Assembly: GCA_956465555.1 (NCBI GenBank) | Contig: OY101129.1 | Coordinates: 868,001 to 932,000 of the forward strand | Origin: Nitzschia sp. pyKryTriq1 | Taxonomy: Eukaryota; Bacillariophyta; Bacillariophyceae; Bacillariales; Bacillariaceae | Direction of reading: 5' to 3' | DNA length: 64,000 bases | Notes under the pieces: generated by a model | Seen by the model: the letters and a program-made list of their open reading frames with translations, nothing else | Told to the model about the DNA's origin: nothing | The model's database searches: none | Made by a program: the position numbers and the translations under genes | In this document: one piece after another, positions 19,838-29,571 of the stretch | Layout of the letters: each line of letters starts with the position of its first letter | How positions within the stretch are numbered: the first letter of the stretch is position 1

Positions 19838-20759
19838 AGGATACACTGTTGGTGTCAGATTCTCGTAGTGATGTGTGTATGTAGGGAGCAGGAGTTCAAT
19901 ACTCTCTTTCACTCTCGTTGAAAGAAAGTCTACTTATATTCTCTTGCTTGTGAATCATCGAAAATGAGGAAAGTGCTCCTCCGTCCGCGCAGGTCGGAAA
20001 GATGAGAAGAAGAAAGGGCGAAGGTGTGACTTTCCCCGGGCATTTTGGGGTCATCGATCAGCATGCTCGCGTTTCTGCAGGAATGGGGGCATATTATTGA
20101 TGAACAAAGCTGACGTAGGTGCGTCTCTCGGGTGCACGGAAAGACTGATGACGTTTACCGCAATACTGGCCGTACTGTATACTGTATGTACTACCGGTAC
20201 CAGTACTTGTACTCTACCCCGAGAGAGGACCGGACCACAGATACTGTAGAATAAAAAAGATCTTTCCAAGGACAAAGGACGTCATCACGAATGAATGAGC
20301 ACGCGCGTTTATCGGAGGGGGAGAGAGAATTGCTTTTCCTACTCCAGACTGTAGGAGGGTTAAAACGTACGGTATACACACGGAAGATTTGGCGCGCCGG
20401 GCGGCAACACACATAAGGGGCTTCAAGTCGTGATCGGCTTTGTGTGCTCATGCACATGATGCACCAACGTTTCAATCGTTTCAATCAACAACAACACGCC
20501 GCGCGCCACCGCCCATATCATCGAGTGTAGCCAAAATCTTCGTGTGTGACCCGGCCAAGAATTTACTATACCACGAAACACAGGATCCGAATGAATGCGA
20601 CTGAACGAATGAATGGAAGAATTCCAAAGTCCTCGCTCGCTACCAGCTAGAGGTATTGTATGAGAGAACGCATGAGAGGCTCCAATAGCAAACAACAAGT
20701 TGGTGAATGAAAACGAAAAATCATAATTCATTGATTTCCAAGCAACTTCTTCTGTCGCG
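19838..20759. promoter_or_regulatory. 922-bp divergent promoter region with GTAC cluster
   Basis: Head-to-head spacer between the propeller gene (-) and the subtilase (+). A GTAC cluster lies at about 20165-20215 (TGTACTACCGGTACCAGTACTTGTAC). The rest has no recognisable gene, repeat or RNA. Confidence 0.45.
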
Positions 20760-22559
20760 ATGGTACTCTCGATGATGCGTTTCCTGGCTTGCACAGTGGC
20801 GCTACAAGCACTGTTGCCCTCGTCATCAGTAGTATCGATGGATGAAAGAAGGGGCCCAAGACGGCGCCTCCGTCAAAGAGGGGCAAGCTCTCATTTTGCT
20901 GGTGATGCTACACCACGAAAGTCTCAAGATGATCCCATCATAGCGCATCGACGACGACTACCCCCAAAGCAAGAGCTGAAACAGACCCATGGCGACCAAC
21001 CAGACCGATCCAAATTCTTTCTCAAGCGTATGGTCTTATACTGTGATCGTATTATGGATCTGGACAACTGCTGGGAAGTAATCTCGCACATGGGCGAAAA
21101 TCTTCGCCTGGTCCATCACTTGCCAGGACTGCATGCACTGGCTGTCGAGAGTGACGAATCCACGGTCGAAGATTTGTCCAACATGGGGTTTTATTTCTCG
21201 GAAGATATGGAACGAGAAACTTTGGCACTGAAAGAGTCCTTGCGGTACCACGACTCTCGTTTCTTGAGCCAACAGGGGCAACAAACAAGTTATGCCCTGG
21301 ACTTGATTCGAGCCACTCAAGTTTGGAGCCAGTATGAAGTGCGAGGCGAGGGCGCACGTGTGTGCATCATCGATACGGGAGTATATGCAAAACATCCCGA
21401 TTTTGAAGATTCGCATTTGAACGGGTGGAATTCTACCGATGATTTTATCACTCCTTGGAGTGAAGATCTTTTGGGACACGGCACTTTTGTTACTGGAATC
21501 TTGGCTGCTTCTGATAACGATCGAGGATATGTCGGTGTCGCGCCTGGAGTGGAAGTGTACTTTATTCGGGTCTTTACCGATGAAGGGCTATTTTATGGTT
21601 CTGATGTCGTGGCTGCTGCCGAGGCATGCCGTGTTGCGGGGGCCAACTTTATCAGCATGAGTCTCGGGGGGTACGGATTCGACGAGGGCGAGCACGAGAT
21701 GTTCAAAGACCTCTACGTAAATCACGGCATCATATCTGTCGCCTCTGCCGGGAACACGGGCGGGCCTGAACTCACATTTCCGGCAAGCTACAACTATGTC
21801 GTGAGTGTAGCGGCTTGCGACAGTGAGAAGAAAGTATCTTCGTTTTCGACTTTCAACTCCTTTGTTGATATTGCTGCTCCCGGTAAGTCTCTCACTCCAA
21901 CATTGATCGAAATGCTGATAGTCAAACCGTTCCAGTGATATCGAGTTTCGCTCATTCAAATCTTTGTTGCAGGAGAAAATATTCCCAGCACTTACATTGT
22001 ATCGGGTGTCGATGATAGTAGCGAGGAGGGAGTCTACGCAAGTCTGAGCGGCACGTCCATGGCTGTACCTCACGTGGTGGGCACGTTGGCTCTCATGAAG
22101 AGCTTTGCTCCCAAAGCAACGGCTGATGAGCTTCTCTACGCCCTCACGCATAGCACGCAGCCATTGGCCACAAAAATATACTTGGGCCTTGTGGATGCAT
22201 TTGCAGCTGTGCAAATGTTGGAGGCTGGCGTCAACATTTCTGATGCTACCTCAGCGCCCTGCCTAGAAGTTCAACTCTCCATCGAGACTGACCAATGGGG
22301 TGAGGAAACGGCGTATCGATTACGGCGGATCTCTGACGATTCAGTTCTATGGAAAGGAATTGGATTAGAAAGCTACATGGAATACATGGAAAGCACATGT
22401 GTCAATCCGAATGATTGCTACGAGTTTATCATTCGCGATTCCTATGGCGATGGGATCGTCGAGCCTGGTCGTATTAAGCTCATGTATGGAGGTCAAGTAG
22501 AGCTTGACTACGGGGGGTTTGGACGAGGTGGAAAACTCTTGTTTGGGGACGCGTGCTAG
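20760..22559 (+). CDS. secreted subtilisin-like serine protease (family S8), two exons
   Basis: Exons 20760-21882 and 21973-22559 (intron 90 nt, GTAAGT..GCAG) give 569 aa. A signal peptide (MVLSMMRFLACTVALQALLP) precedes a basic Arg-rich pro-region and an inhibitor-I9-like propeptide (about 85-150). The peptidase domain is complete: Asp205 in CIIDTGV, His240 in GHGTFVTG, oxyanion Asn332 in SAGNTGG, and Ser403 in GTSMAVPHV. The C-terminal domain of about 95 residues contains paired cysteines and DCYEFIIRDSYGDGI, a small Asp/Gly-rich module seen C-terminal to many stramenopile secreted hydrolases. It is probably an extracellular or vacuolar endopeptidase activated by pro-region removal. Intron retention would add 17 residues and then stop. 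Confidence 0.92.
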
Positions 22560-23515
22560 TAACGAATTATTGGCGTCTTGAGACTCCTCGAGAGACTACT
22601 AGTACTTGCAGCCTTCATCGCTGTGATATGATTTCATATTATGTCGTTCATTTGTATCCCTCTGCTACGACGATAGCCTCGAGCATCGACCGGTAGTCGC
22701 ATAGTACGATAGTATTGGTGTACGACTGACTCCTCCTCCTCCTCGCTCGCTCTTCTACAGTACGAGTAATGCTTACCCCGGTAGAGCGCAGGGTTATTTG
22801 TACACCTGCGAATATTAGAGCGGGAGGTCGATACTTTCGAATGAGTCGAATTCCTCAGATGACCCATTCGACTAATTCCAGTTTGCCATCTTGAACTGAT
22901 CATTTTCACTTTTGCAGCGAGGCGATAAAGTGGAGGTGGTGTTGATCTCACCATTATAACTCTACTAATATGAACAGATGTCCAGTATAGTGACTAGACA
23001 CGGCCGAAAGCTATGGGGGCTGTGGCATTGGTTACTATCGTCGAGGTGGAAAGCGGGCCGCACCTCTGAGCAACAAATAATGATCTGGAGCGTGGAGACT
23101 CCTCGCACCGTTGCCGTTCAACTGTGAAATCTCGAGGGAATAAAGCAACCTGGCATGGGACTCGAAAATGGTTCCCGTACAACAATCTTGCAACCATTCC
23201 CTTGACATTCATTTCAGCAGGATAGCCGTACATCTCCGTCGCGCGGGGATGACTGGCTGATTCCGTCACTTTCCTCCCGCAAGATTACCAAGATTTGTTT
23301 CTTCAAGCTTTCGGCAGATTTACTGAACATTGGTAGTACAGCCACTGGAATCAATCGTATCATGGATCACATGGGATCCAATAATAGGACAGAAGCACGA
23401 AAAATGCAAAAGGAGCCTCCTTCTTTTGCATTTTGCCAAGGAGAGTCCGCTCTCACTTTTTTCATTCCAAGAATTTGAGAACACACTTTCTTTCTCCCAA
23501 TCATCCGACTTGATC
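22560..23515. other. tandem-gene spacer with a 12-bp hairpin near the next start
   Basis: Contains the subtilase 3' UTR and the promoter of the gene at 23516. A small GTAC-bearing patch lies at 22715-22790. The notable item is a perfect inverted repeat at 23401-23434, listed separately. No gene is supported. Confidence 0.45.
23401..23434. repeat. 12-bp perfect inverted repeat (hairpin) in a 5' leader
   Basis: Arms AAAATGCAAAAG (23401-23412) and CTTTTGCATTTT (23423-23434) flank a 10-nt loop. The element ends 81 nt before the ATG at 23516, so it may lie in the 5' UTR as an RNA hairpin or act as a palindromic DNA site. Confidence 0.7.
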
Positions 23516-24952
23516 ATGACGAAGCAGTTCTTATCTTTGATTTTTCTTTCCTTGTTCTCCCATGCGGTTCATGCCGCATGGTCCGAGTTTGGACGCTCTC
23601 GCCCGCTGGAGGACTCAGCTGGCTGGACCCGCAAGCGGATCCGGGGATGGGAACAAGCCGTATCCAAGACGACCCCAGATGAATCGAGGCACGATGTTGT
23701 TGTGCAAAGTCTCCTTCGAGAGTAAGTACCGGTGCAGTCGTCGCCGTCGAGTAAAAGATATTTTGTGACTCACTTCCTTGAATCTCGACTTGCTGGTGCA
23801 GCTTGGAAGAAATTTTGGATGAGTCGGAGGAAAACCTCATGGAGTTGTCGCTTTCCTTATCCGTGCCCAGCAATAGTGCAGGTAGTGGAGGGCCCGTTGC
23901 TCCCTCTACTAGCATTCCCTCTGTCCCTATTGTCGAAACGCCTACGGCCAGTCCCGTTCCGACCATGGAAGCCTCTTTTATTCCATCCGATTTGCCTTCA
24001 CTCGCACCTACTGGGATTTCTGATGCACCTATCAGTTTGACTTTTTTCCCCACCGTTGAGGACAATTCCACTGCCGTTCCGACTAGCGCTCCTCCTCCTG
24101 TGTTCGATTGCAGCGCCTTTGGAGGCTTGTCGTTGGGCTTGGCGACCGACGAAGGTGCGACTGAAATCTTTCTCGCTGTTGGCTATCGAGCCGAAAGCAC
24201 GAGCAACTCAACGGATGATTTTGAGGAGGAGCTTGAACGTCAGTTGTTGGAGACTGCCGTCTTGGCAGCCTTGGGAGGATGCGATGATGGTTTCAGGGCA
24301 CGTCGACAGGTATTGGAGTCACATGAGTGGACGACGCACCGCCAACGTCACTTGATGGTTGATTCTTTGACTGTTGGTGAGTTTTACTGGATACTATGTT
24401 TGGCGCGCTATACTTACAAGCCATGAAATCTCACCAATCGCTCTTTTGGTTTTCCATCACAGGTCCCTGCGAGCCTGCACTGAATGAAACCGAGTCTTGC
24501 TTCATTATGGAGACGGAAATGATCTTTTATTTGAAGGGAGATGTCGACTCTGATGCAGCTGCGTATGCTTCATACACTGCCATTGAAGAGCACATGGTCC
24601 AGGACAAGTATATTGGAATTGTTCCCACGATCTTGTTGTTGGAATATTTGAGTCCCTCCCATTGGTTCCTCCTCCGACCACAACCATCAATGGCACTGGC
24701 GACGATGATAGTTTCGGCAGCGACATTGACCCATCGGTTCTCAATTCGACCACTGCAACGGCCGATCGGCTTTCAGTCTCCCCTTGGACCATTGGCGCTT
24801 GTGTTGCCACCATTATGGGTGGAGTCATTTCGTTGTTGGTGTACAGTCGTAACCGTGGCCAACGCCGTCACCTACAACTGACGACTCAAGACCGTCGTCG
24901 CAGCCATGTCATCACCTTGGGAAGGCGTGCTCGAAACCCCGTCACCATCTAG
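23516..24952 (+). CDS. putative type I membrane protein with Pro/Thr/Ser-rich ectodomain; reading frame broken near its end
   Basis: Exons 23516-23721, 23802-24376 and 24463-24952. The signal peptide is MTKQFLSLIFLSLFSHAVHA. The ectodomain has a mucin-like Pro/Thr/Ser stretch (about 95-165), then a Cys-containing globular domain (VFDCSAFGGLSLGL, LGGCDDGFRARRQ, PCEPALNETESCF). The only TM segment (TIGACVATIMGGVISLLVY) and a basic tail lie in a frame shifted from the start of exon 3. The exon-3 frame reads ...LLLEYLSP up to 24656, and the other frame continues LPLVPPPTTTING from there, as if one C were missing from the CCC run at 24654-24656. This is either an assembly error or a real lesion; no plausible short intron explains it. 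Introns are 80 and 86 nt. Family not recognised. Confidence 0.62.
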
Positions 24953-25204
24953 AAGTACAAGTAGTCGTCCACCTCGATCGATTGACTGACTGCGTGTGTG
25001 TTTGGGGCTTGGCTCTAGTAGAAAGAATGCCTCGTGGGTATTGTTCGAATTGGCATTTGAATGAATAGCGTAAGTTTATCCCCGCACGGAGCAGAGACAA
25101 TAGTACTATACAACCTATTATTTGAAGCTTGTTGTGTGATAGAGCAACAAAAATAGCTGTCGTAGCTGCGATATGGAGTAGCACCAGTCTCGGACTGAGC
25201 CAGA

Positions 25205-25792
25205 TCATCTCGTCGATGGTTTGGAATTATATGATAATCCTTTGTTGGTACCGTCCTTTTTCGTATCCTGCCGTTTGCCTTCGTCCACTGCTTCGTCAAC
25301 AATGACAATGTCCTCCATTCCCATCTTGTCGAGCAACGACTGCATCGATCCTTCTTCCTTATTGGTCAATGGCTGATATCGTCCCTCGTCACTAATATCC
25401 CCAATTTCGGTACACATGTACTGAGCAATATTCGTAAAGAATCCAGTTCCACAAAGGGCCTCGTTCCGTTCTTTCAAGGCCATGGCTGGTTGGGGATTCC
25501 CTGACATTATTGTCAGCATCAACGTACTTGCCGCTCCCGATACTGTGCGAAACACAGCTCGACGACCCGTCGTCGTCGTTGTGGAATGAGCTGGAGAATA
25601 AGTCATACTGTCGTCGTGTTTGCCACCACCAGCAGTTGTGGATGATGATGGTTGTGCTACTGCGGCCAGCAGGGTTCCATACCTGGAAGAGGGATCAGCT
25701 TGCGCGGGCGAGAATCCCCAGCAGTGCTCTACAACGGTAAGCACCATTAAAGCCGGAAGGAGAAGCCGTATTTGTCTTTGAAAGAATAACAT
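25205..25792 (-). CDS. plastid-targeted probable thylakoid-lumen protein (Tat signal), unrecognised
   Basis: 195 aa from the ATG at 25792. A tripartite leader is visible: signal peptide (LLLPALMVLTVVEHCWG, cleavage before FSPAQ as in the diatom plastid motif), a Ser/Thr-rich transit region, then a twin-arginine thylakoid signal (GRRAVFRTVSGAASTLMLTI) ending AMA at about 122. The mature protein is about 75 aa, with ALCGTGFFTNIAQYMCTEIG and a charged tail. Two cysteines in the mature part could form a lumenal disulfide. I do not recognise the family. Localisation inference is strong; function unknown. Confidence 0.7.
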   Translation of the reverse strand: MLFFQRQIRLLLPALMVLTVVEHCWGFSPAQADPSSRYGTLLAAVAQPSSSTTAGGGKHDDSMTYSPAHSTTTTTGRRAVFRTVSGAASTLMLTIMSGNPQPAMALKERNEALCGTGFFTNIAQYMCTEIGDISDEGRYQPLTNKEEGSMQSLLDKMGMEDIVIVDEAVDEGKRQDTKKDGTNKGLSYNSKPSTR

Positions 25793-26388
25793 GATTACGA
25801 TTGTGGTCGCTAATGATTCCAAATTGATCTTTAGAGAATCAGAAGAGACTTGGAAGAGAGGTCGTACTCATACTCTATTCTGGCGGCATCGAAAGGAGCA
25901 TCAAAGATCGAAGACAACACAACAACGCAAAAAAGACTAAGAATACCGGTATCGACAAACATCATCTACGACGACGACGTCTCGATGACGTACGCAAGCT
26001 CGAACTATAAATAATGAGCATTGGCGAACTCGCGACATACCGCCTACTGTACTACTGTACGTGAGACCACGAGTAAATATCCACGTCTCGAATATCCCTG
26101 GATCGGCTGGCGCTTTATCGGCGATCTTTTATTGATACAGGCACGTGGCCTTCGTCCGTTCAACGCGCGAGCAAGGCCAGAATTTTCGGTTGAGAAACTA
26201 CCATGCTATGAACCTAAAAATTCAGTTGTTGCGTGTCTCTCCCGCCTTCCTCTCTTGTGGAGATCGACGCCGGTGTCGCTTCAATACAAACAACAAACAA
26301 AACAAAACGTTACATCAATTTCAATTTGAAATTGTTTGTGCGAGAGAGAGGTAAAGACCCCCCCCCCCGAAAATCAACAGCAACAGCC
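25793..26388. promoter_or_regulatory. divergent promoter region with an 11-C homopolymer in a leader
   Basis: Head-to-head spacer. 26358-26368 is a run of 11 C, 20 nt before the plus-strand ATG. A mixed GTAC/ACCGGT element occurs near 25945 and 26050. There are no other features. Confidence 0.4.
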
Positions 26389-26892
26389 ATGAAGAGGACT
26401 TTGAGATTTCCCACCCAATCAGCAGTGTGCCTTTCGGCTGCTGTATTAACGGCAATGGCCTCCGATTATCTCGTGCAGGCGGTACGAGTATCCGCCGATA
26501 CGCCGTCGCTGCGGGCAGGCAGTATTGGGGATTCATCGTCACCATCATCGTCGACAACCACTGCGTATGATTTTCATGCTGCGGCATCTGGCGTGGGACG
26601 AAGGTTAGAAGACACGGGATTTCAAGGCGAGACGGAGGAGCTCAAAATCACGGACTATTTCTTGCTGGCAGGTCTTGTGATTTTTATTGTGGCGTTGGCC
26701 TTTCCTGCAATCACCTTGACTTACTGTGCCGTTATTGGAAGGGTGTGTTGTGGTGTGGGACTATCTCCGAGAGATACACCGCCGAGTGAAGTGGAGGTTA
26801 TGGAAGGTCCCTGCGGGGACTATAAACTGGTTGAACAAGTGTCGTCCACAACCCTCGCGTCTGATTCCAACCACACCCATCCAATTTCGTAG
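26389..26892 (+). CDS. small secretory-pathway membrane protein, unrecognised
   Basis: 167 aa from the ATG at 26389 (gccATGaag). The N-terminus is signal-peptide-like (SAVCLSAAVLTAMASDYLVQ), followed by a Ser/Thr-rich ectodomain, one TM segment (YFLLAGLVIFIVALAFPAIT, about 100-120) and a short cytosolic tail with clustered cysteines (CAVIGRVCCGVG) that could be palmitoylated. It ends with polar sequence. Single exon. No family recognised. Confidence 0.62.
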   Translation: MKRTLRFPTQSAVCLSAAVLTAMASDYLVQAVRVSADTPSLRAGSIGDSSSPSSSTTTAYDFHAAASGVGRRLEDTGFQGETEELKITDYFLLAGLVIFIVALAFPAITLTYCAVIGRVCCGVGLSPRDTPPSEVEVMEGPCGDYKLVEQVSSTTLASDSNHTHPIS

Positions 26893-27790
26893 TATTGCTT
26901 GGCCTGCTCTTTTTGCTATGATTCTATGCACACACAGTACTTGGGGCTCGGGGGGAAGGCAGGAAGGGAAGCAACCACGCTGCGATGCCATAACGAGAGC
27001 TCGGCACTTGTGCTCTGCGACGGAGGTGAGTGAGCGGGTGAGTCGTCAAACATCCTCCACCAACGTCATGGTCGCCAATTGGGAATCGTGTGGCGGCTGC
27101 TCTTGGGTTTGATCCATGGATGAAACTTGCGAGAACAAGAAGCGTTGCAACCCCCGCAGCTACGAGTACGTATCGCTCAAAGCAGAAACATGGATATCCG
27201 CTGCCTACAGTACCTCTTTACAGCACTAGCTAGCACAAATGTTTTGGGGAAGGAAATTTCCTCTATTGATGTGTCAAATATAATAGAACCATACATAAAG
27301 TTCTCGGTCTAACCGTCCACGCCGGCGAATGCTCTCGAAGCCCATTGATCACTCTTGACTGACACAGTCTTCCACCATGGCTGCGATGACGATGGAACTA
27401 ACTTTCTGCAGTGCTGTCCTCTAGTTATTTCCTTCGTCCCTTGCGTCGACGCGGGCTTGGTACCTAACTCCGCTGGTAAGATATTGACCTTCCCGGAACG
27501 TGGCTTCTTCATCGTGGATCACTTGCCCTGACGATATTCCAGCGGAGAAACGGCCGCAAAAGAGCACATTCCGCATCAGTCACAGAGACACTAACACGGA
27601 ATATTTCCATCGTATCGTTTCCCGTTCAGAGCTATCAAGCCTACGTCGACTAGATCCGTACACCAAGAACTCTTTCCTCCAAGGAACATCATCGTTTCGT
27701 GAGGTACAGACGGTGGTACAAGTACCTGTAGTAGAGCGAGTGTTGTTGCAGCAGTGCTGGGAATGAATGAATCGACCTGGAGCCGCCTGG
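26893..27790. other. convergent intergenic stretch without a supported gene
   Basis: Spacer between the small membrane protein (+) and the oxygenase (-). Short open frames here lack leaders, domains or splice logic, and I see nothing to annotate. Confidence 0.45.
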
Positions 27791-28798
27791 TCAGGCTGCG
27801 ACACCAAAGGATTGGTGCAATTTGTAATGAAAGTACTCCAGGGTAGTTCGACTTTGGTATTTCGGACCTTCCTCGTTGTTTACGAATTGTGGTAAGGGAC
27901 CGACCTTGGCGTGCACATTGAAATAAGTAAAGACCGCAGTCGAGTAGCGAGGCTTGGTAGATGTAGTCACAACCCGATGCAAGGCCGACTTGTAGGTGTC
28001 GTTGGTCAGTTGAGCAATCTGATCACCACTATTGATGATCAAACAATCTGGTTTGGGTGGGACTGGTAACCATTGATCGTTGTGGTAGATCTGTAGACCA
28101 GGTGTCTGATCGGTTGCCAAAATAGTAAAGGATCCCCAATCCGTATGAGCTCCTGCTCCAAATTTCCCTGCGGCCGGATCGGACGGCTCTCCCGCGTACT
28201 TCATTTGTTTCAGCACCATGAATGGCTGATGCGCCAGCTTGGTGCGAGTGGGGGAATCAGCATCCAATTGAAGAGCATCAAATAAGAGTTCATTGAGTTT
28301 TTGGTTCAGTTGATAGGCCTGGCTTGCATATTTTGAAGTGACGGTAGCGTAGTCGGCAACATTTTTTGGTTCAAAGTTCTTGCTCCCTACAAATACATTG
28401 GAAGGATCAATGATAGGCGGTTCTATGGGATCCGCTCCTGCTGTTATCAAGCAATTATTTGTCTGCATAAATTGTTCCTTGGTATCCGTGCTTGAGCTTT
28501 CCTTTCCATTTTCATCTTGTGCACCCAAGCTAGGATCCAAATTCTGGCCATTTTGCCCGACGTAGCCAATGTCGAGTTGAGCATCAAAAGGCATGGCTTC
28601 TTTTTCTTCTAGCGGCAAATCAAATAATTTCTCTGCCATTTCAAACTGTGCTTGTATTGCGGAAGCTTCGACGAGATTGTGATGATTTTTCACGTAAAAG
28701 AATCCAAATTCGCGAAGTGCGGAATCCAGCGTGTCCACTTGGATCTTGCGATCAGCACGAAGATCCACAACGGGAACTCTCTCTATCTCGTTCATCAT
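27791..28798 (-). CDS. 2-oxoglutarate/Fe(II)-dependent oxygenase (isopenicillin-N-synthase-like)
   Basis: 335 aa from the ATG at 28798 (MMNEIERVPVVDLRAD). An N-terminal DIOX_N-type region (VPVVDL..., LREFGFFYVKNH) is followed by the catalytic jelly roll with HTDWGS (His218, Asp220), distal His274 (SALHRVV) and the 2-oxoglutarate-binding RYS (Arg284-x-Ser). All cofactor residues are present, so an active oxygenase is expected. The family hydroxylates or desaturates small molecules (hormones, flavonoids, antibiotics); the substrate cannot be told from sequence. An insertion of about 40 residues (GQNGQNLDPSLG to TKEQFMQTNN) precedes the core. Cytosolic; no leader. Single exon. Confidence 0.88.
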   Translation of the reverse strand: MMNEIERVPVVDLRADRKIQVDTLDSALREFGFFYVKNHHNLVEASAIQAQFEMAEKLFDLPLEEKEAMPFDAQLDIGYVGQNGQNLDPSLGAQDENGKESSSTDTKEQFMQTNNCLITAGADPIEPPIIDPSNVFVGSKNFEPKNVADYATVTSKYASQAYQLNQKLNELLFDALQLDADSPTRTKLAHQPFMVLKQMKYAGEPSDPAAGKFGAGAHTDWGSFTILATDQTPGLQIYHNDQWLPVPPKPDCLIINSGDQIAQLTNDTYKSALHRVVTTSTKPRYSTAVFTYFNVHAKVGPLPQFVNNEEGPKYQSRTTLEYFHYKLHQSFGVAA

Positions 28799-29049
28799 GT
28801 CGTATCCTTCGCGATTATAATATTGTTCGTCGATTGAAGAGAAGTGCAAGACCCACACCTTGGAATTATGGAGTAATAGTCCCTACAAGCACCAGTACGG
28901 TACCGTGTTGGTCAGTAGTTGTTATAACCTTGCATCATCCAAAATTTCCGTGGTGCATACTTAGTGGAAGCAGGCAGTCATACATACTGTACGCGCGCAA
29001 AAACTGGGTAAGTACCTGGTACCTGGTACCGGTACGAGTAGTAGTGTCT

Positions 29050-29099
29050 GGGTCACCGGTTTCAGCTTCACCGTGGGTCACCGGTTTCAGCTTCACCGT
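29050..29099. repeat. perfect tandem duplication, 2 x 25 bp
   Basis: Units 29050-29074 and 29075-29099 are identical; each begins GGGTCACCGG and ends CTTCACCGT. The second unit runs directly into the dispersed repeat copy at 29091. Confidence 0.85.
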
Positions 29100-29160
29100 C
29101 GAAGGCGACAATAACAGCCTAAATCAGGCCCTCGTGTTTAAAGGCCTTCCAAGTTCGTAC
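29091..29160 (+). repeat. dispersed intergenic repeat, copy 1
   Basis: Shares a stretch of about 70 nt with 39744-39814. Common blocks are CTTCACC, AAGGCGACAA, AACAGCCT, AATCAGGCCCT, AAAGGCCTTCCA and GTTCGTAC, with a few substitutions and one small length difference. Both copies lie on the plus strand beside GTAC clusters. Short and non-coding; an internal palindrome (AAGGCCTT) is present. Confidence 0.7.
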
Positions 29161-29571
29161 CCCCGCCGGTAAAAGTACGTGTACCGGTACGAGTACCGAT
29201 ATAGGACCAGTGGCGTCTGTTTCATTTTTCATTTTCAGTTGCATCAGCAGGCAGGGGCGACAATGACAGAAAACCACACTCCGGGCGAGGACAAAGCACA
29301 ACACACAACACACAACACACAACGCACACAAAAATCAACGTTGACAATTGTCTTGCACTGCTGCCCGTAAAGTACCAATAGTATAGAGGAGCACATCCTG
29401 CAGCTGATATCGATATTGGCAAGAATACTGTACGGCTACAGCTACATTCACACAGACAGGATCAGTAAAGACGGTAGGATGTTCCCATGGGCAGTAGTAC
29501 TCCTACTATAGTCATAGTCAATACGTAGCAAACAACAACAACAACAGCAAGAAAGAAGAAGAAGGCAAAAA

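Larger units (their letters stand above)
28799..29571. promoter_or_regulatory. divergent promoter region rich in GTAC palindromes, with a tandem and a dispersed repeat
   Basis: Head-to-head spacer. GTAC clusters lie at about 28885-28915, 28985-29045 (GTACCTGGTACCTGGTACC...) and 29155-29210 (GTACGTGTACCGGTACGAG). Between them sit a 2x25-bp tandem repeat and a copy of a dispersed repeat, listed separately. A run of ACACAACACA units lies at 29298-29330. Confidence 0.5.

Noticed and set aside
24608-24652. A 45-nt intron to explain the frame change in the gene at 23516
   Set aside because: GT and AG are present, but 45 is a multiple of three and would not change frame, and it is shorter than all other introns here.
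26893-27790. Possible small genes between the membrane protein and the oxygenase
   Set aside because: Frames are short, lack ATG context and hydrophobic or domain features.
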